DNA from: Armigeres subalbatus
Lineage: Eukaryota; Arthropoda; Insecta; Diptera; Culicidae
Reading direction: 5' to 3'
DNA: 64,000 bases
NCBI RefSeq assembly: GCF_024139115.2
Contig: NC_085140.1
Location: forward strand, 22,226,035 to 22,290,034
Both the position numbers and the translations under genes were made by a program. This document shows, one piece after another, positions 32,280 to 43,800 of the stretch (positions within the stretch are counted from its first letter, which is position 1; the number at the start of each line of letters is the position of its first letter). Below the pieces are notes generated by a model, which was given only the letters and a program-made list of their open reading frames with translations, was not told the DNA's origin and made no database searches.

Positions 32280-33326
32280 ATTACTATTTACTTCGTGATT
32301 GATAAAAATTGCGTTACCTAATTGTTCACTGTACAGAGAACCAATTGAATGGGGCTTGGGCTTGGGGTTAGCTATCAGTTAGCCATATATTTTTAGTCAA
32401 TAACGGCGCCAGCCATGTCCTTACGGTCGTATAGGAAAGAAAACTATTGTTAGTAAAACGCTCGTTGCTAATAAAGACGAATATACCTCTGCATCTCCAC
32501 TTTCGCCTTGGGATAGGATATTACTATATAGTGTGGGGCTCCAATCAAAGACGTGCCCATTTTCTTTAAAGTTCAATTCGGCTGTCATAAAATTATATGC
32601 TGACGCGAACTATGAATCAACATCGCGGTTCCACGCATCTGCATGGAGTTCGATTAACAGTTCAATCGATCGCGGTAAGCAACAATCTAACCACAATTAT
32701 TTTTTTCACGCTGACCTCAGAATGCGCCTCAGAACTCTTCACCCATTACTTCTGAGCAAAATGTAGCAAGGAGCAAAAAGCCGGTGCAACACTTTTAGGC
32801 GTACCTACTTAAGGGCCCCGAAATCAATCAATACAGCAGTTTAGTTTTGGTCTTCGGACCTACCAATCAAAAGGTGTTAAATTATTAACTCGGTGATTAT
32901 CACAGCAATTAAAACTACAGCGGGACATAACAATAGTTACAAAGGATATTTTATCTGGGTGCACTTCGGCAAACGATTAACTTATTGACCGCACAAAGCA
33001 GAACAAAAATGGATGATCGCGCGATCGTTCTGCCTGCTGATCCTCATAAAAAAAATGATTTCTGTAAATAAGCCGACATTTCCGGTAAAGTTCCACTCAA
33101 GATCCATTAGATATTGGTTTGGGGGACTTTCAAGATTTTAGAGGAACTTTTCTGCCGAATTGTGGAAAATTGCAGCTGTATCACAGGCACGTACACTGCA
33201 TTCTAGCAGATTGAAACGAGAAAAGATGTTAGGAGGTACTTAACGTTGATCGAAGAATGAAGTCAAATCATTAAATAAAACTTTTGTGTTATTCTCGTAC
33301 AACAAAGTTGTATCGAAAGGCTATCA
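32280..33326. other. No gene recognised; possible LTR scrap
   Basis: No supported coding frame. The stretch 32340-32545 (with GCTAATAAAGACGAATAT near 32467) has the look of an LTR with a poly(A) signal, but no TG...CA border, second LTR or primer site could be shown. Confidence 0.25.
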
Positions 33327-33328
33327 TA

Positions 33329-36300
33329 GGGGAAAGTGGGGCCATATGGGGCAGGACAGTCAACGTTGATTATGACTGAGGTGAGCATTATATTCACATT
33401 ATCATTATGACAACACACTATCAATAAAGCAAAAGGGCGGTACCTACAACTGAAAAAAGCACTTTTACAACCTTACTTGTTCTTGAAATATTGATTTTAA
33501 GATTGTTTAGTTGAAATTCGAATTTTCTTAGTAGTTACATAATTTAGGATTTGAAGCCGAAATTACTCATTATTCAGCAGAAATTGATTTTCACCAAGGC
33601 TTTTCTATAACAATAGTCTATCTACATTAATAATACGAGGAGATTCACAGTAATTGTGATCAATAGGATTTAAATCAACGAACAATGAGCCTGATGACGT
33701 GAAGGATGAGTTCTATGAGAGCCTTGATAAGGCCTATGGAGAGTGCCCAATACACGATGTAAAGATTGTCATCGGGGATGCAAATGCGCAGATCGGAAGA
33801 GAAAGTTTCTTTCGCCCTGTCATTGGTACGGGAAGCCTTCATTCCGCTACCAACGATAATGGTCTGCGACTTGTAACCTTTGCTGCTGCTAGAGGGATGG
33901 CAATAAGCAGTACCCACTTCGCACGTAAGAATATCCGCAAACACACCTGGCAACATCCGAGTGGAGACACCTGCTCACAGATAGACCACGTGCTGGTCAA
34001 CGGACGACATTTCTCGAATGTTATAGATGTAAGGTCCTTCAGAGGTCCGAACATCGGCTCGGATAACTACCTTGTAGTTGCAAAAACTCGGGCGCAACTT
34101 TCCAGCGTCACGAAACAACAGAACGATGCTTTTCAATATCCAACGCTTTTAGGTGAAGGAGTTGCTGAACAGTACCACCAGAAGCTGGAAGAGCGGATAG
34201 GATATGCCAACGGATCTGGCGACGTCAACAGATTATGGGAAAATTTCCACGAAGCTGTGACTACAACAGCGCAGGAAGTGTTAGGCCGATGACATACTCA
34301 CGCGTGTGCGTGCGCAAACGCGTCCAAGACAAAAGAATTTCTCTTGCTGATATTCTGCTTTACGAGTGCTTGGACGCGCGCTGCATCGATCGACCCGTCA
34401 GTATGTCATCGCCCTTAGGCACTGCCCAGCGACGCCAACGAAATGGTTGGTTTGATGAGGAGTGCCAGCGAGTGACGGACGAGAAAAATTTTGCTAGGAG
34501 TCGAATGCTAGTGGCTCGTACCCGTTCCAACAAAGAGCGGTACAGTACAGCAAGGGCAAAAGAGAAACGAATCCACCGCAGAAAAAAGGCAACACGAAGA
34601 GAGTGTGATAGCTGAAGTGCAGGAGAACATGGATAGAAACGATATGCGGAGGTTTTACGCAACTGTCAATGGAGCGCGGCATAAAACTGCGCCAGTGTCC
34701 GCCATGTGCAATGACCGAGAGAGGAATTTGCTGACAAACAAGACTATGGTTGGCAGTCAGGTGGAAGGAGCACTTCGAAGATTTGTTGAACGGTGAAAAT
34801 GAAGGTGTATTAAGGAGCAGGATGGACATAGTCGGCGACGGTCAAGACGTGGAACCACCAACGCTGGATGGGGTTAAGAAGGCTCTAAACGAGCTGAAAA
34901 ACAGTAAAGCTGTTGGGAAGGACGAAATCCCGATCGGGCTTCTCAAACACGGAAGTGAGCAGCTGCATCAATCAACCCACCACATTATCCGGAAAATATG
35001 CCGCCTGATTGGATGGTCTCATATGCCCAATCTATAAGAAAGGGCACAGACTAGAGTGTGCCAATTACAGAGGGATCACCCTTCTGAACTCGGCCTACAA
35101 AATCCTGTCGGTAATCCTGTTTAACATACTGAGACCGCTTGAGGAGTCCTTTGTCGGCGAATACCAGGCAGGTTTTCGTGAGACCCACCATCTGTTCATT
35201 GATTTCAAAGCAGCGTACGATTCAGTGAAGAGAAATGAGCTGTGGCAGATAATGCCCGAATATGCTTTTCCGGCGAAACTGATAGACTGATATGTGCAAC
35301 GCTCGATATTAAGTATTCGGATTGCAGACGAAGTGTCAACCTCGTTTGTGACTTTAGACGGATTGAAGCAGGGTGATGCACTTTCGAATTTATTGTTCAA
35401 CATTGCACTCGAAGGCGCTATTAGGAGATCTGGCTTGCAAAGGAACGGAAGTATCATCACACGGTCGCATATGCTCCTGGGCTTTGCGGACGACATCGAC
35501 CTTATTGGAATCGATCGCAGAGCAGTAGTGGAGACTTTTCTCCCACTGAAGAGAGAGACGGCGAGGATAGGCTTAACCATCAACTCTGCCAAGACAAAGT
35601 ACATGGTGGCAGGTAGAGATAGAGGAAGACCTAGTGGTGTTTGTGCAGAGGTAGTGCTTGATGGGGATGTGTTTGAAGTTGTTGAAGAATTTGTTTACCT
35701 TGGAACGCTTGTGACATGTGACAATGACGTTTCCCGTGAAGTGAAAAGACGTATTGCTGCTGCGAATAGGGCCTTTTACGGATTACGTAACCAGCTTAGG
35801 TCCCGCAACATGCAGACGGAAACGAAATTTGCTCTATACAAAACTCTGATTCTACCAGTGGCCCTTTATGGACATGAAGCATGAACGTTAAAAGAGGCGG
35901 ACCGGAGAGCTTTCGGGGTTTTCGAGCGAAAAGTGCTGCGTACAATACTCGGAGGGAAACTAGAAAATGGTGTGTGGCGCAGACGCATGAATCATGAGCT
36001 GTATCAAGTATACAAAGAAGAAAATATTGTGAATCGTGTAAAATATGGCCGACTTCTGTGGACTGGTCACTTAATCCGAATGTCGGAAGAAAGAATAGCG
36101 AAAACAATATTTAACAGAGAGCCGTATAGGGGCCGGCGACATCGTGGAAGGCCACGAACACGCTGGCTGCACGCGGTGGAATCGGACCTGGGGACCCTGA
36201 ACGTTCGGGGAAACTGGAGGAACATCGCCCAAGACCGACGATTGTGGAGCTCTACAATACGCCAGGCAAAGGTGTATCGACGCTGTAGCCAACCAGGTAT

Positions 36301-36781
36301 CCAGGTAGGTAGGAATAATTTCAAAAATCATCAAAATAGTGTTTTGTATGAATCGGCGATGATTTAAAATAATGGATATGGTTTTAATCGTAAAAATTAG
36401 CTTTAGGCAAATTTAGATATTGTCGTAGTCTACTCGTAGAGCCAGTGGTCAACATAACAACATGGAATACGACATTTTCAAGCGAAACATCATTTGAACA
36501 TATTCCCTAGAAGTGCAAGAAATGTGTCACCCGTTCTAAATAAATTCAGCACACTTTTGATATAATTTTTGGTCCTTGCTCGTCTTGCCCCGAGGGGGTG
36601 GCCATATCGCCATAGGGGTGATAAAAGCATCATAAAACCACCCTTTTAAAACTAGTTTATAAGATACTGAAACTTTATTAATCAGAGACAGGGCATCATA
36701 AAGGTGTTTCATGGACAAATCAGCATAATTCGAAGGTGTTTGACTATTTTACAAGGGTTACCATCTTGCCCCACTTTCCCC
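33329..36781. mobile_element. TIR element (GGGGAAAGTGGGGC ends, TA target) hosting a LINE
   Basis: GGGGAAAGTGGGGC at 33329-33342 is repeated inverted at 36768-36781 (GCCCCACTTTCCCC). TA lies outside both ends (33327-33328 and 36782-36783). A 14-bp TIR and a TA duplication fit a Tc1/mariner-like MITE. About 0.3 kb at the left and 0.45 kb at the right are its own non-coding sequence. The rest is an inserted LINE. Confidence 0.65.
33663..36310 (+). pseudogene. RTE/JAM1-like LINE, endonuclease plus RT, frameshifted
   Basis: The order is complete from the late endonuclease to the C-terminus. Endonuclease: VIGDANAQIG (33770), QIDHVLVNGRHF (33970), IGSDNYLVV (34050). RT: ANYRGITLLNSAYKIL (35060), FKAAYDSVKRNELW (35210), LKQGDALSNLLFNIALEGA (35370), and the catalytic box GFADDIDLIG (35485). 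C-terminal part: YLGTLVTCDNDVSREVKRR, MNHELYQVYKEENIV, LLWTGHLIRM and a GRPRTRW block with W-x-x-x-x-x-D-R-x-x-W. Frame changes near 34290, 34790 and 35020, and in-frame TGA codons at 35288 and 35882 (the latter in place of Trp in HEA-W-TLKEADRRA), make it inactive. The N-terminal endonuclease part is missing, as in 5' truncated copies. Confidence 0.85.
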
Positions 36782-36783
36782 TA

Positions 36784-37853
36784 CTCCAAAAATAAACTTA
36801 GTGTCATACCATTCGACTCAGTTCAAAGAGCTGAGCAAATGTATGTATGTCCGTGTGCACAAAAATAAGAAAATTATTAGTCAACTTGTCACGTAGTACA
36901 CCTTAACATATTTTCTCGCAACAATTAGCATTCGGCATGGATAAATCCTAGATGAATACTATTGAATTTGATAACGAATAAATAATGAATAAATTATCGA
37001 ATCAAAACGTGTGGTGTTTTGGATAAATACGAGGAGAAGGAAGACAGTATCACTACATGGCGAATATTTTTGTTTTAAATTTTCTTTCACTTGTATTTTA
37101 TTAAATATAAGTAATAATTGTAATAACTTTACAATAATTAAAATAGCTATAAATTCATTGTTTAAACATATAACCCTCTAATGAACCAGGGTACCCAAGG
37201 ATTAAAAGGAAACTTTAAGCTTTTTTTCATACTTCATTGTTTCATTCCTCCTAACAAGTACATATTAGTAAACCTTTCCAACAATTCATTATTCTATTCG
37301 TTTACTTTCTAATGCAGGTCTGATTCTATCGTTATGTCGAAAGCGCGCCAAACATTCCAAGATTGACTAGAATAAAAATCGGCGTTGTCGAAATATCAGA
37401 TAACTTGCATCTATGCTACGCAAAGTCTGCTCTCTAACGACTACAACTAATTTACTACGCAATAATGGAGCAAATGCAGGTTTGTGGATGCTTATTCTGA
37501 GGTGAGTTAGGAAGGCTATTCGATTACAATTATTTGAGGTATGGCAAAAAAAAAGTTGACTCAGGTTGCGAGTGAGACTTCCGTCAACGACGTGCGCAGG
37601 TGCTCTGGTACACGGATGTGAGGAAAAACTGATGAAATTGGAAACAATAATATCGTATTGGAATCACAAATTTCCAGTTTTGGATGGAATAATGACTTGT
37701 TATAAGTAGTAAAATAACTTTGTAATGCTATGGCTCCTTCTTATCCGAGTATCCGATACGATTTGAATTGTACACAAGCAAATTCATCGCTTCGATGTCT
37801 TCTAATGGTTCTTTTCATCAGTCATCGGCCCTGTTTGAGCCATGCTCCACGTC
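36784..37853. other. Non-coding, downstream of tafazzin
   Basis: About 1.1 kb of AT-rich sequence without supported coding. It lies just past the tafazzin stop codon on the minus strand, so it should contain that gene's 3' UTR and poly(A) site. AATAAA-like words occur (minus strand) but none stands out. Confidence 0.35.
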
Positions 37854-40800
37854 TCAGCTACTCTTAATGTAGTCGAAATGTAATCGCTCGGTTTCTTCCT
37901 TCAGGACCTGGAAATGAAGAGAACATGATTACGAATCGGATTTGATCGCAATTAGGGAATAATTTCATTGTGGAATGTATCAGATAAATTCTAAAAACAT
38001 ATTTGCAAAAAATTACAAGATTCACATGAAATATACATATGACCAGTGTTGTCCTACACTCAATGCAAAAAAATCTGCTCCTTGATTTTACTCCATCTAA
38101 ACGAATTTATAATCTTAACTAAGTCTTTGACCAATATATTCGACTTTATGACAGTTTTCAAAATTGGTTTTATTAGAGTCCTCAAGATAATCATTAGGCC
38201 CCTAATAAGCTTATGAAGCATTTGACATCTGTGGTTTTATTGAACGTTTTAGTACGATTTTGAAGATAGTTACAAGTCTTCCAGTAAGGCTAATCTAGCG
38301 GCATTGAGCAAAGCAGTGATAAAGCCGTCAAAAAACTAAAACAAATCTATGAAGTCTTGAAATCATGGGTCTGCGAAGCGGCCATGTTTCTGATGCCAGC
38401 ATCAAAATCATCGATTGATTAAATACGAAGGCGTAATCATAGTCGTCGAAAACCTGCCATTGAAAATATGTTTTAAGAATCATGATATTTTGGTGAAGTA
38501 GTGCGCTTGGTGCCGATTGAAATATGAAAATTTATTAAAGGTATCAATCTTCTTGATGAAATACACCTCGCATTCATACTTTCGCTCAAGTTCTTGAAAA
38601 ATGATGAAAAATAATTAGGGGGAATGACAGCTTTGGCAGGTTTTGTTCTATTATTGTCAGGGTTTTATGACTGATTTTGCTCAAATTTGGCCCAAACATT
38701 CTTTGCATATCAAAGAATATTGTGGCCAAATTTCATAAAATTTGGTCGACAAAAACCCCCCTGCCAATAATAGAACAAAACCTGCCAAAGCTGTCTGTTC
38801 CCCTACGTCTATTTGGATAAAATCAATTCGGGATAGTGTTTTGTTTACAAAATATAATTGTCAGTGGGAAACCCATCACAATGGGAAACACAAAGATGTT
38901 GGCTATTGTCAATTGTAGTGGGTAGGATTGGGGGTGCCAGATACCTGCTTGAAATTGTTACTTGGGTACTTGTCTTACGCATAACCTAAATAAAACTTAG
39001 TAGTTTTAATTAGTCACTAAATTAATGATTTCGTGTGTGTTACTTCTACGTGAAGTTAAACGATTTACAATTATATGGAAATGCTAGTATCATCTTCCAA
39101 ACTTGGACGTACTGGCTCCAGTGGAGATATATCAGCTTCCACACTGATATTCTTCCCTCCCCCTTCATACGGGAGCTTGGCAGAAGGAAGGTCATGTGAT
39201 ATGTGCCATCACAAATATTGCCCTCCGCTCGCTTTCAAATCGACTTCTATAAAAACATTCTTCATGCCTGCCGTATCCTAACGGAACTATCAATTCTATA
39301 CTTTCGCCTCTAATGCTATCATGAACATGTACGTCCAAGTTTGGAAGATGATATTAGCATTTCCATATCATAGTTTTAATTAGGTTTATAATGGTATTGT
39401 ACAAGAAGACAATGTTTATGTTGTTCTTCGTGATCAATCGAATGGCTAAAAACAGATGTTTCTGTTCCATGTTCCCCAAATAATTCAAACAAAGAAAACA
39501 ATAAACACATAAATTTTCCCAACTGGGCATTCGCATATTAAAGATTTTGTTGTTTATTGGTCAAATTCCACTTCTGAAAATGAAACAGATAATAAAAATC
39601 AAGCAAACTATATCCTTTTACTTCCGGAAAATAAAATGGTATAAATGCGAATACACAACGAATGGTGCAATGACCACGATTCTATATAGGAAAGCTTTTA
39701 ATAATATGAAATTCGCATAACTGTGGAAATGCCAATTGACCACAAAGTTGAAAAGCAAGCCAAGTTCCAGTTGAATATAGAGCTATCAGGAAGAAGAACT
39801 AATCGTAAGGAACCGATTGCAGCAACTTTCAGCAAAATACTTATTGTATTTGAAAGTTATGCAAAATGTTATTTTGGCCGTAAAAATTGCCCACAGTGTA
39901 GTAGCAGCCATGCTTGTAGAAAAAAATAATTTTATATCGGGGTAAATCTTTTGCAAAATCCATTGTCATTAGTAATAATCGCTGCATTTCAAGATAATTT
40001 CCAAAATTTGAAGCACGAGAAATGTTCCCTGCAAATCAGAATGCCACCGAAAAAAAGGCAGCATATCGATTTATTATTTACACTAATTAATTGGTCGTAA
40101 ATCACAGTACTACGACGGTCCACTCGAACAAATTGATTTTCTTACCTGTTTTCACCAGAAATTCTAACGCGCAAAAAAAATTGCAACCTCGCCTCTGGGC
40201 ATCCAATTTCCAATAATTAAACATAATTTTTCATCTATGTCCCATGTTGTTTTGCCTTTCTCGTATACACTGGATTTTATTTTTACACGATTTACACTTT
40301 CTTAATTTTTCACTCATCCTAAATGCTTAACGCATATTAATTACCATGTGATTTTTCTTGGAATTATTTAGGATTTTTTGAAACATGTTGCAAAGATTTT
40401 GGTGGCAAATTGAAGTCACACGAACAAAAATACGAGCGAAAAAAAATCGTGTAAAAACAAAATCCTGTGTATTTTATTTCATTCTTCCATGTCTACGATT
40501 ATTCTTTTTCTACAATATGATAACAAAAAGCTCCAAGGAAAAGAAATTCCCTTTTTTGACAGCGGTTTTATGGAACTCTTATGAATAGCCTTTAACTTGC
40601 TTTGAAGACGATCTCAAGAGTGGTCCACTTGGTCATGACATAATCTTGTAGCGGTCATCAAAAGGTTGTCATGTAGATTTTAGTTTTATTACTAGTCTTG
40701 AAAATTTGCTCTCCAAAACTGCTAATAGAGTAAGATAAAACTCAAAATGTTACTTGGGAAGTGTAACTAATGGTTAATAAATATTTGAATTTTCTAAATG

Positions 40801-43800
40801 TCATGTCAAACTGTCAAAAAATACACGCCAGAGACACAGGAGCCCGCGCGCTGAAAATACACTCCAGTAAAAACACTCCAGTGTATTTTCATCGCGCGCG
40901 CTCCCGTGGCTCTGGCATGCATTTTTTTGACAGTTTGGCATGAAATTTAGAAAATTCAAATATCCCTCCATTAGTTGCACTTACTCAGATAAGATTATAA
41001 AATCGTCTAGATGGAGTCAAATCAAGGAGCAGAATTTTTTGCATTGAGTGTAGGACAACACTGCATGTGACACCATTAGGGCGACGGGACAACATACAAC
41101 AGAACGCGGAACAGACGAATCCCGATTTTTCCATAATAGGAAATTGCTATAGTCGACACTTCATTTGATTTTTATGTTCCGTTTCGAAACGTTCTGCTTT
41201 CCTATTATGGACCCCCCAAAATATTCCTATAATGGACACTCTCGTGTTTATTTTTTTTATAGAATTGTGAAAAATCCTGTAATTTTGCTTTCCATCGATT
41301 TCCAATGCTTGTAATCAAATCAGGTCGGTTCTCCCGATGGAATTTCATGGCAAAATGTTTACATTGTGCTATAACAGCGGTTCTCAATCTTTTTCTTGAG
41401 AGGTGCCCCTTGGAACTTTTGTATTAATTGAGGTACCCCCTCTCGAAATTAGGCTTCCAATCCTTTTGAAAGAATAATACCGAGCCCTTTGAAGGGAAGC
41501 TCCATTAAGCTTTTGAATCCCTTTGAAGTGGACTTCCGTGCCTCTTCATTAGAGGCTTCTGAGCCTCTTGAGGAGAGGCTTCCGAGCCTCTTGAAGGCGG
41601 TTTTTGAGCCACTAAAAAGGAGGCTTCCTTTGCAGCTTAAAACGACGTTTCCAAGCCTCTTGAAAGAAGGCTTCCGAACCACTTGAAAGTAGACTTCTGA
41701 GCCTCTTGAAAGAAGGATTCTGAGCCTATTGAATTGGGGCTTCCGAGACTCTTGAAAGAAGGCTTCCGAGCCTCTCGAAACGAGCCTTCCGAGCTTCTTG
41801 AAAGGAGGAGGCTTCTGAGCCTCTTGAAAGGACGCTCTTAGAAGAAGGCTTTTGAGCCTCCTGAAAGGATGCTTTTAAGTCTCTTGAAATGTGACTTCCT
41901 ACCTTTTTGAAAGAAGCCTTCCGAGCCTCTTGGAAGGAGGCTTTTGAGCCTATTGAAAGGAGGCTTCTGAGCCTGGAAGGAGGTTTTTGACCCTCTTGAA
42001 AGGATCTTGAAAGGAGACTTCCAAACCTCTTGAAAGAGGCTTCCGAGCCTCTTAAAAGAAGGCTTCCGAGCCCTTTGAAAGAAGGCTTCCAAGCCTTTTG
42101 GAAGAAGGCTTCCCAGCCTCTTAAAAGGATGTTGAAAGCAGCCTTTCGAGCCTCTTGATAGGAGCCTCTTGGAAGGAGGCTTTTGAGGCTCTTGAAAGAA
42201 GGCTCATAAGCCTGGAAGTAAACTTTTGAGCCTCTTGAAAGGAGACTTCTGAGCCTCTTAAAAAGAGGCTTCTGAGCCTCTTGAAAAGAGCCTCTTGAAA
42301 GGATATCGAAAAGAGGCTTCCGAGCCTCTTGAAAGGAGGATTTTGAGCCTGTAGAAAAGGAGGATTTTGAGCATCTTGAAAGAAGACTGCCGAGCCTCTT
42401 GAAAGGACACTTTTGAGCCTCTTGAAAGGATGCTTTTGAGTCTCTTGAAAGGGATTTTTGAGCCTCTTGAAAGGAGGTTTCCGAGCCTCTTGAAAGAAGG
42501 CCTCCGAGCCTCTTGAAAGGAGGCTTCCGAGCCTCTTGAAAGGACGCTTCCGAGCCTCTTAGAAGGAGGCTTCAAAAGAGGCTTCCGAGCCTCTTGAAAA
42601 TGGGCTTCTTAAAAGGGATTTTTGAGCCTCTTGAAAGGAGGCTTCCGATCCTCTTGAAAATAGGCTTCCGAGCTTCTTGGAAAGAGGCTTTTCAGCCACT
42701 TGAAAGGAGGCTTTTGAGCCTCTTGAAAAAGGCTTCCGAGCCTCTTGAAAGGAGGCTACCGCATCTCTTGAGGAGCCTCTTAAAAGAAGGCTTACGAGCC
42801 TCTTGAAAGGAGGCAACCTAATCACTTGAAAGGAGGCTTCTATACATTGTGCTGGTGGTGGAAGGCAGAATTCAATTGAGATTTATTGATCGCATTGCAT
42901 ATTATGTACAATATAAATTTTTGAAATAAAAATACACAATTATCAAATCTCAGTTACGGCAAGTTGATGGTCTTTCGTGTCTGCTATTCAACATCGTTTT
43001 GGAAGGGATAATACGAAGAGCAGGGATTAACACGAGTGGTACAATTTTCAATAAGTCCGTCCAGCTATTTGGCTTCGCCGACGACATAGATATTAAGGCA
43101 CGTAACTTTGAGAAGATGGAGGAAGCCTACATCAGACTGAAGAGGGAAGCTAAGCGGATCGGACTAGTCATCAACACGTCGAAGAAGAAGTACATGATAG
43201 GAAGAAGTTCCAGAGAAGAGAGAAGACAATGTGAGCCACCCACTGCGAGTTTGCATCGGCGGTGACGAAATCGAGGTGGTAGAAGAATGTGTGTACTTGG
43301 GCTCACTGGTGACTGCCGAAAATGATACCAGCAGAGAAATTCGAAGAGGCATGATAGTGGCTGGAAATCGTACGAACTTTGAATTCCGCATGACGCTCCG
43401 ATCGAATAGAGTTCGCCGCCGTACCAAACTGACAATCTACAAAACGCTCATTAGACCGGTAGTTCTCTGCGGACATGAGACCTGGACGATGCTCGTGGAG
43501 GACCAACGCGCACTTGGAGTTTTCGAAAGGAAAGTGGTGTGTACCATTTATGGTAAGGTGCAGATGGCGGACGGTACGTGGAGGAGGCGTATGAACCACG
43601 AGTTGCATGAGCTGCTGGGACAACCATTCATCGTTCATACCGCGAAAATCGGACGACTGCGGTGGGCCGGGCACGTAGCCCGAATTTCGAACAGTACCGA
43701 ACAATGGTTCTCGACAACGATCCGACGGGCACAAGAAGGCGAGGTGCGCAGCGGGCAAGGTGGATCGATCAGGTGGAAGATGACTTGCGGACCCTCCGTA

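Larger units (their letters stand above)
38044..41063. mobile_element. hAT-like non-autonomous element, 3.0 kb, in the tafazzin intron
   Basis: It starts CAGTGTTGTCCTACACTCAA and ends with the same sequence inverted; the match continues for roughly 75 bp (38044-38121 against 40988-41063) with few differences. It is flanked by CATATGAC (38036-38043) and CATGTGAC (41064-41071), an 8-bp duplication with one mismatch. No transposase is readable inside. It hosts a TA-type MITE (38618-38803), a foldback (39073-39368) and a long hairpin (40759-40982). Confidence 0.82.

Noticed and set aside
32340..32545. Solo LTR
   Set aside because: The composition and a poly(A)-like word are suggestive, but no TG...CA borders, target duplication or primer site could be shown.
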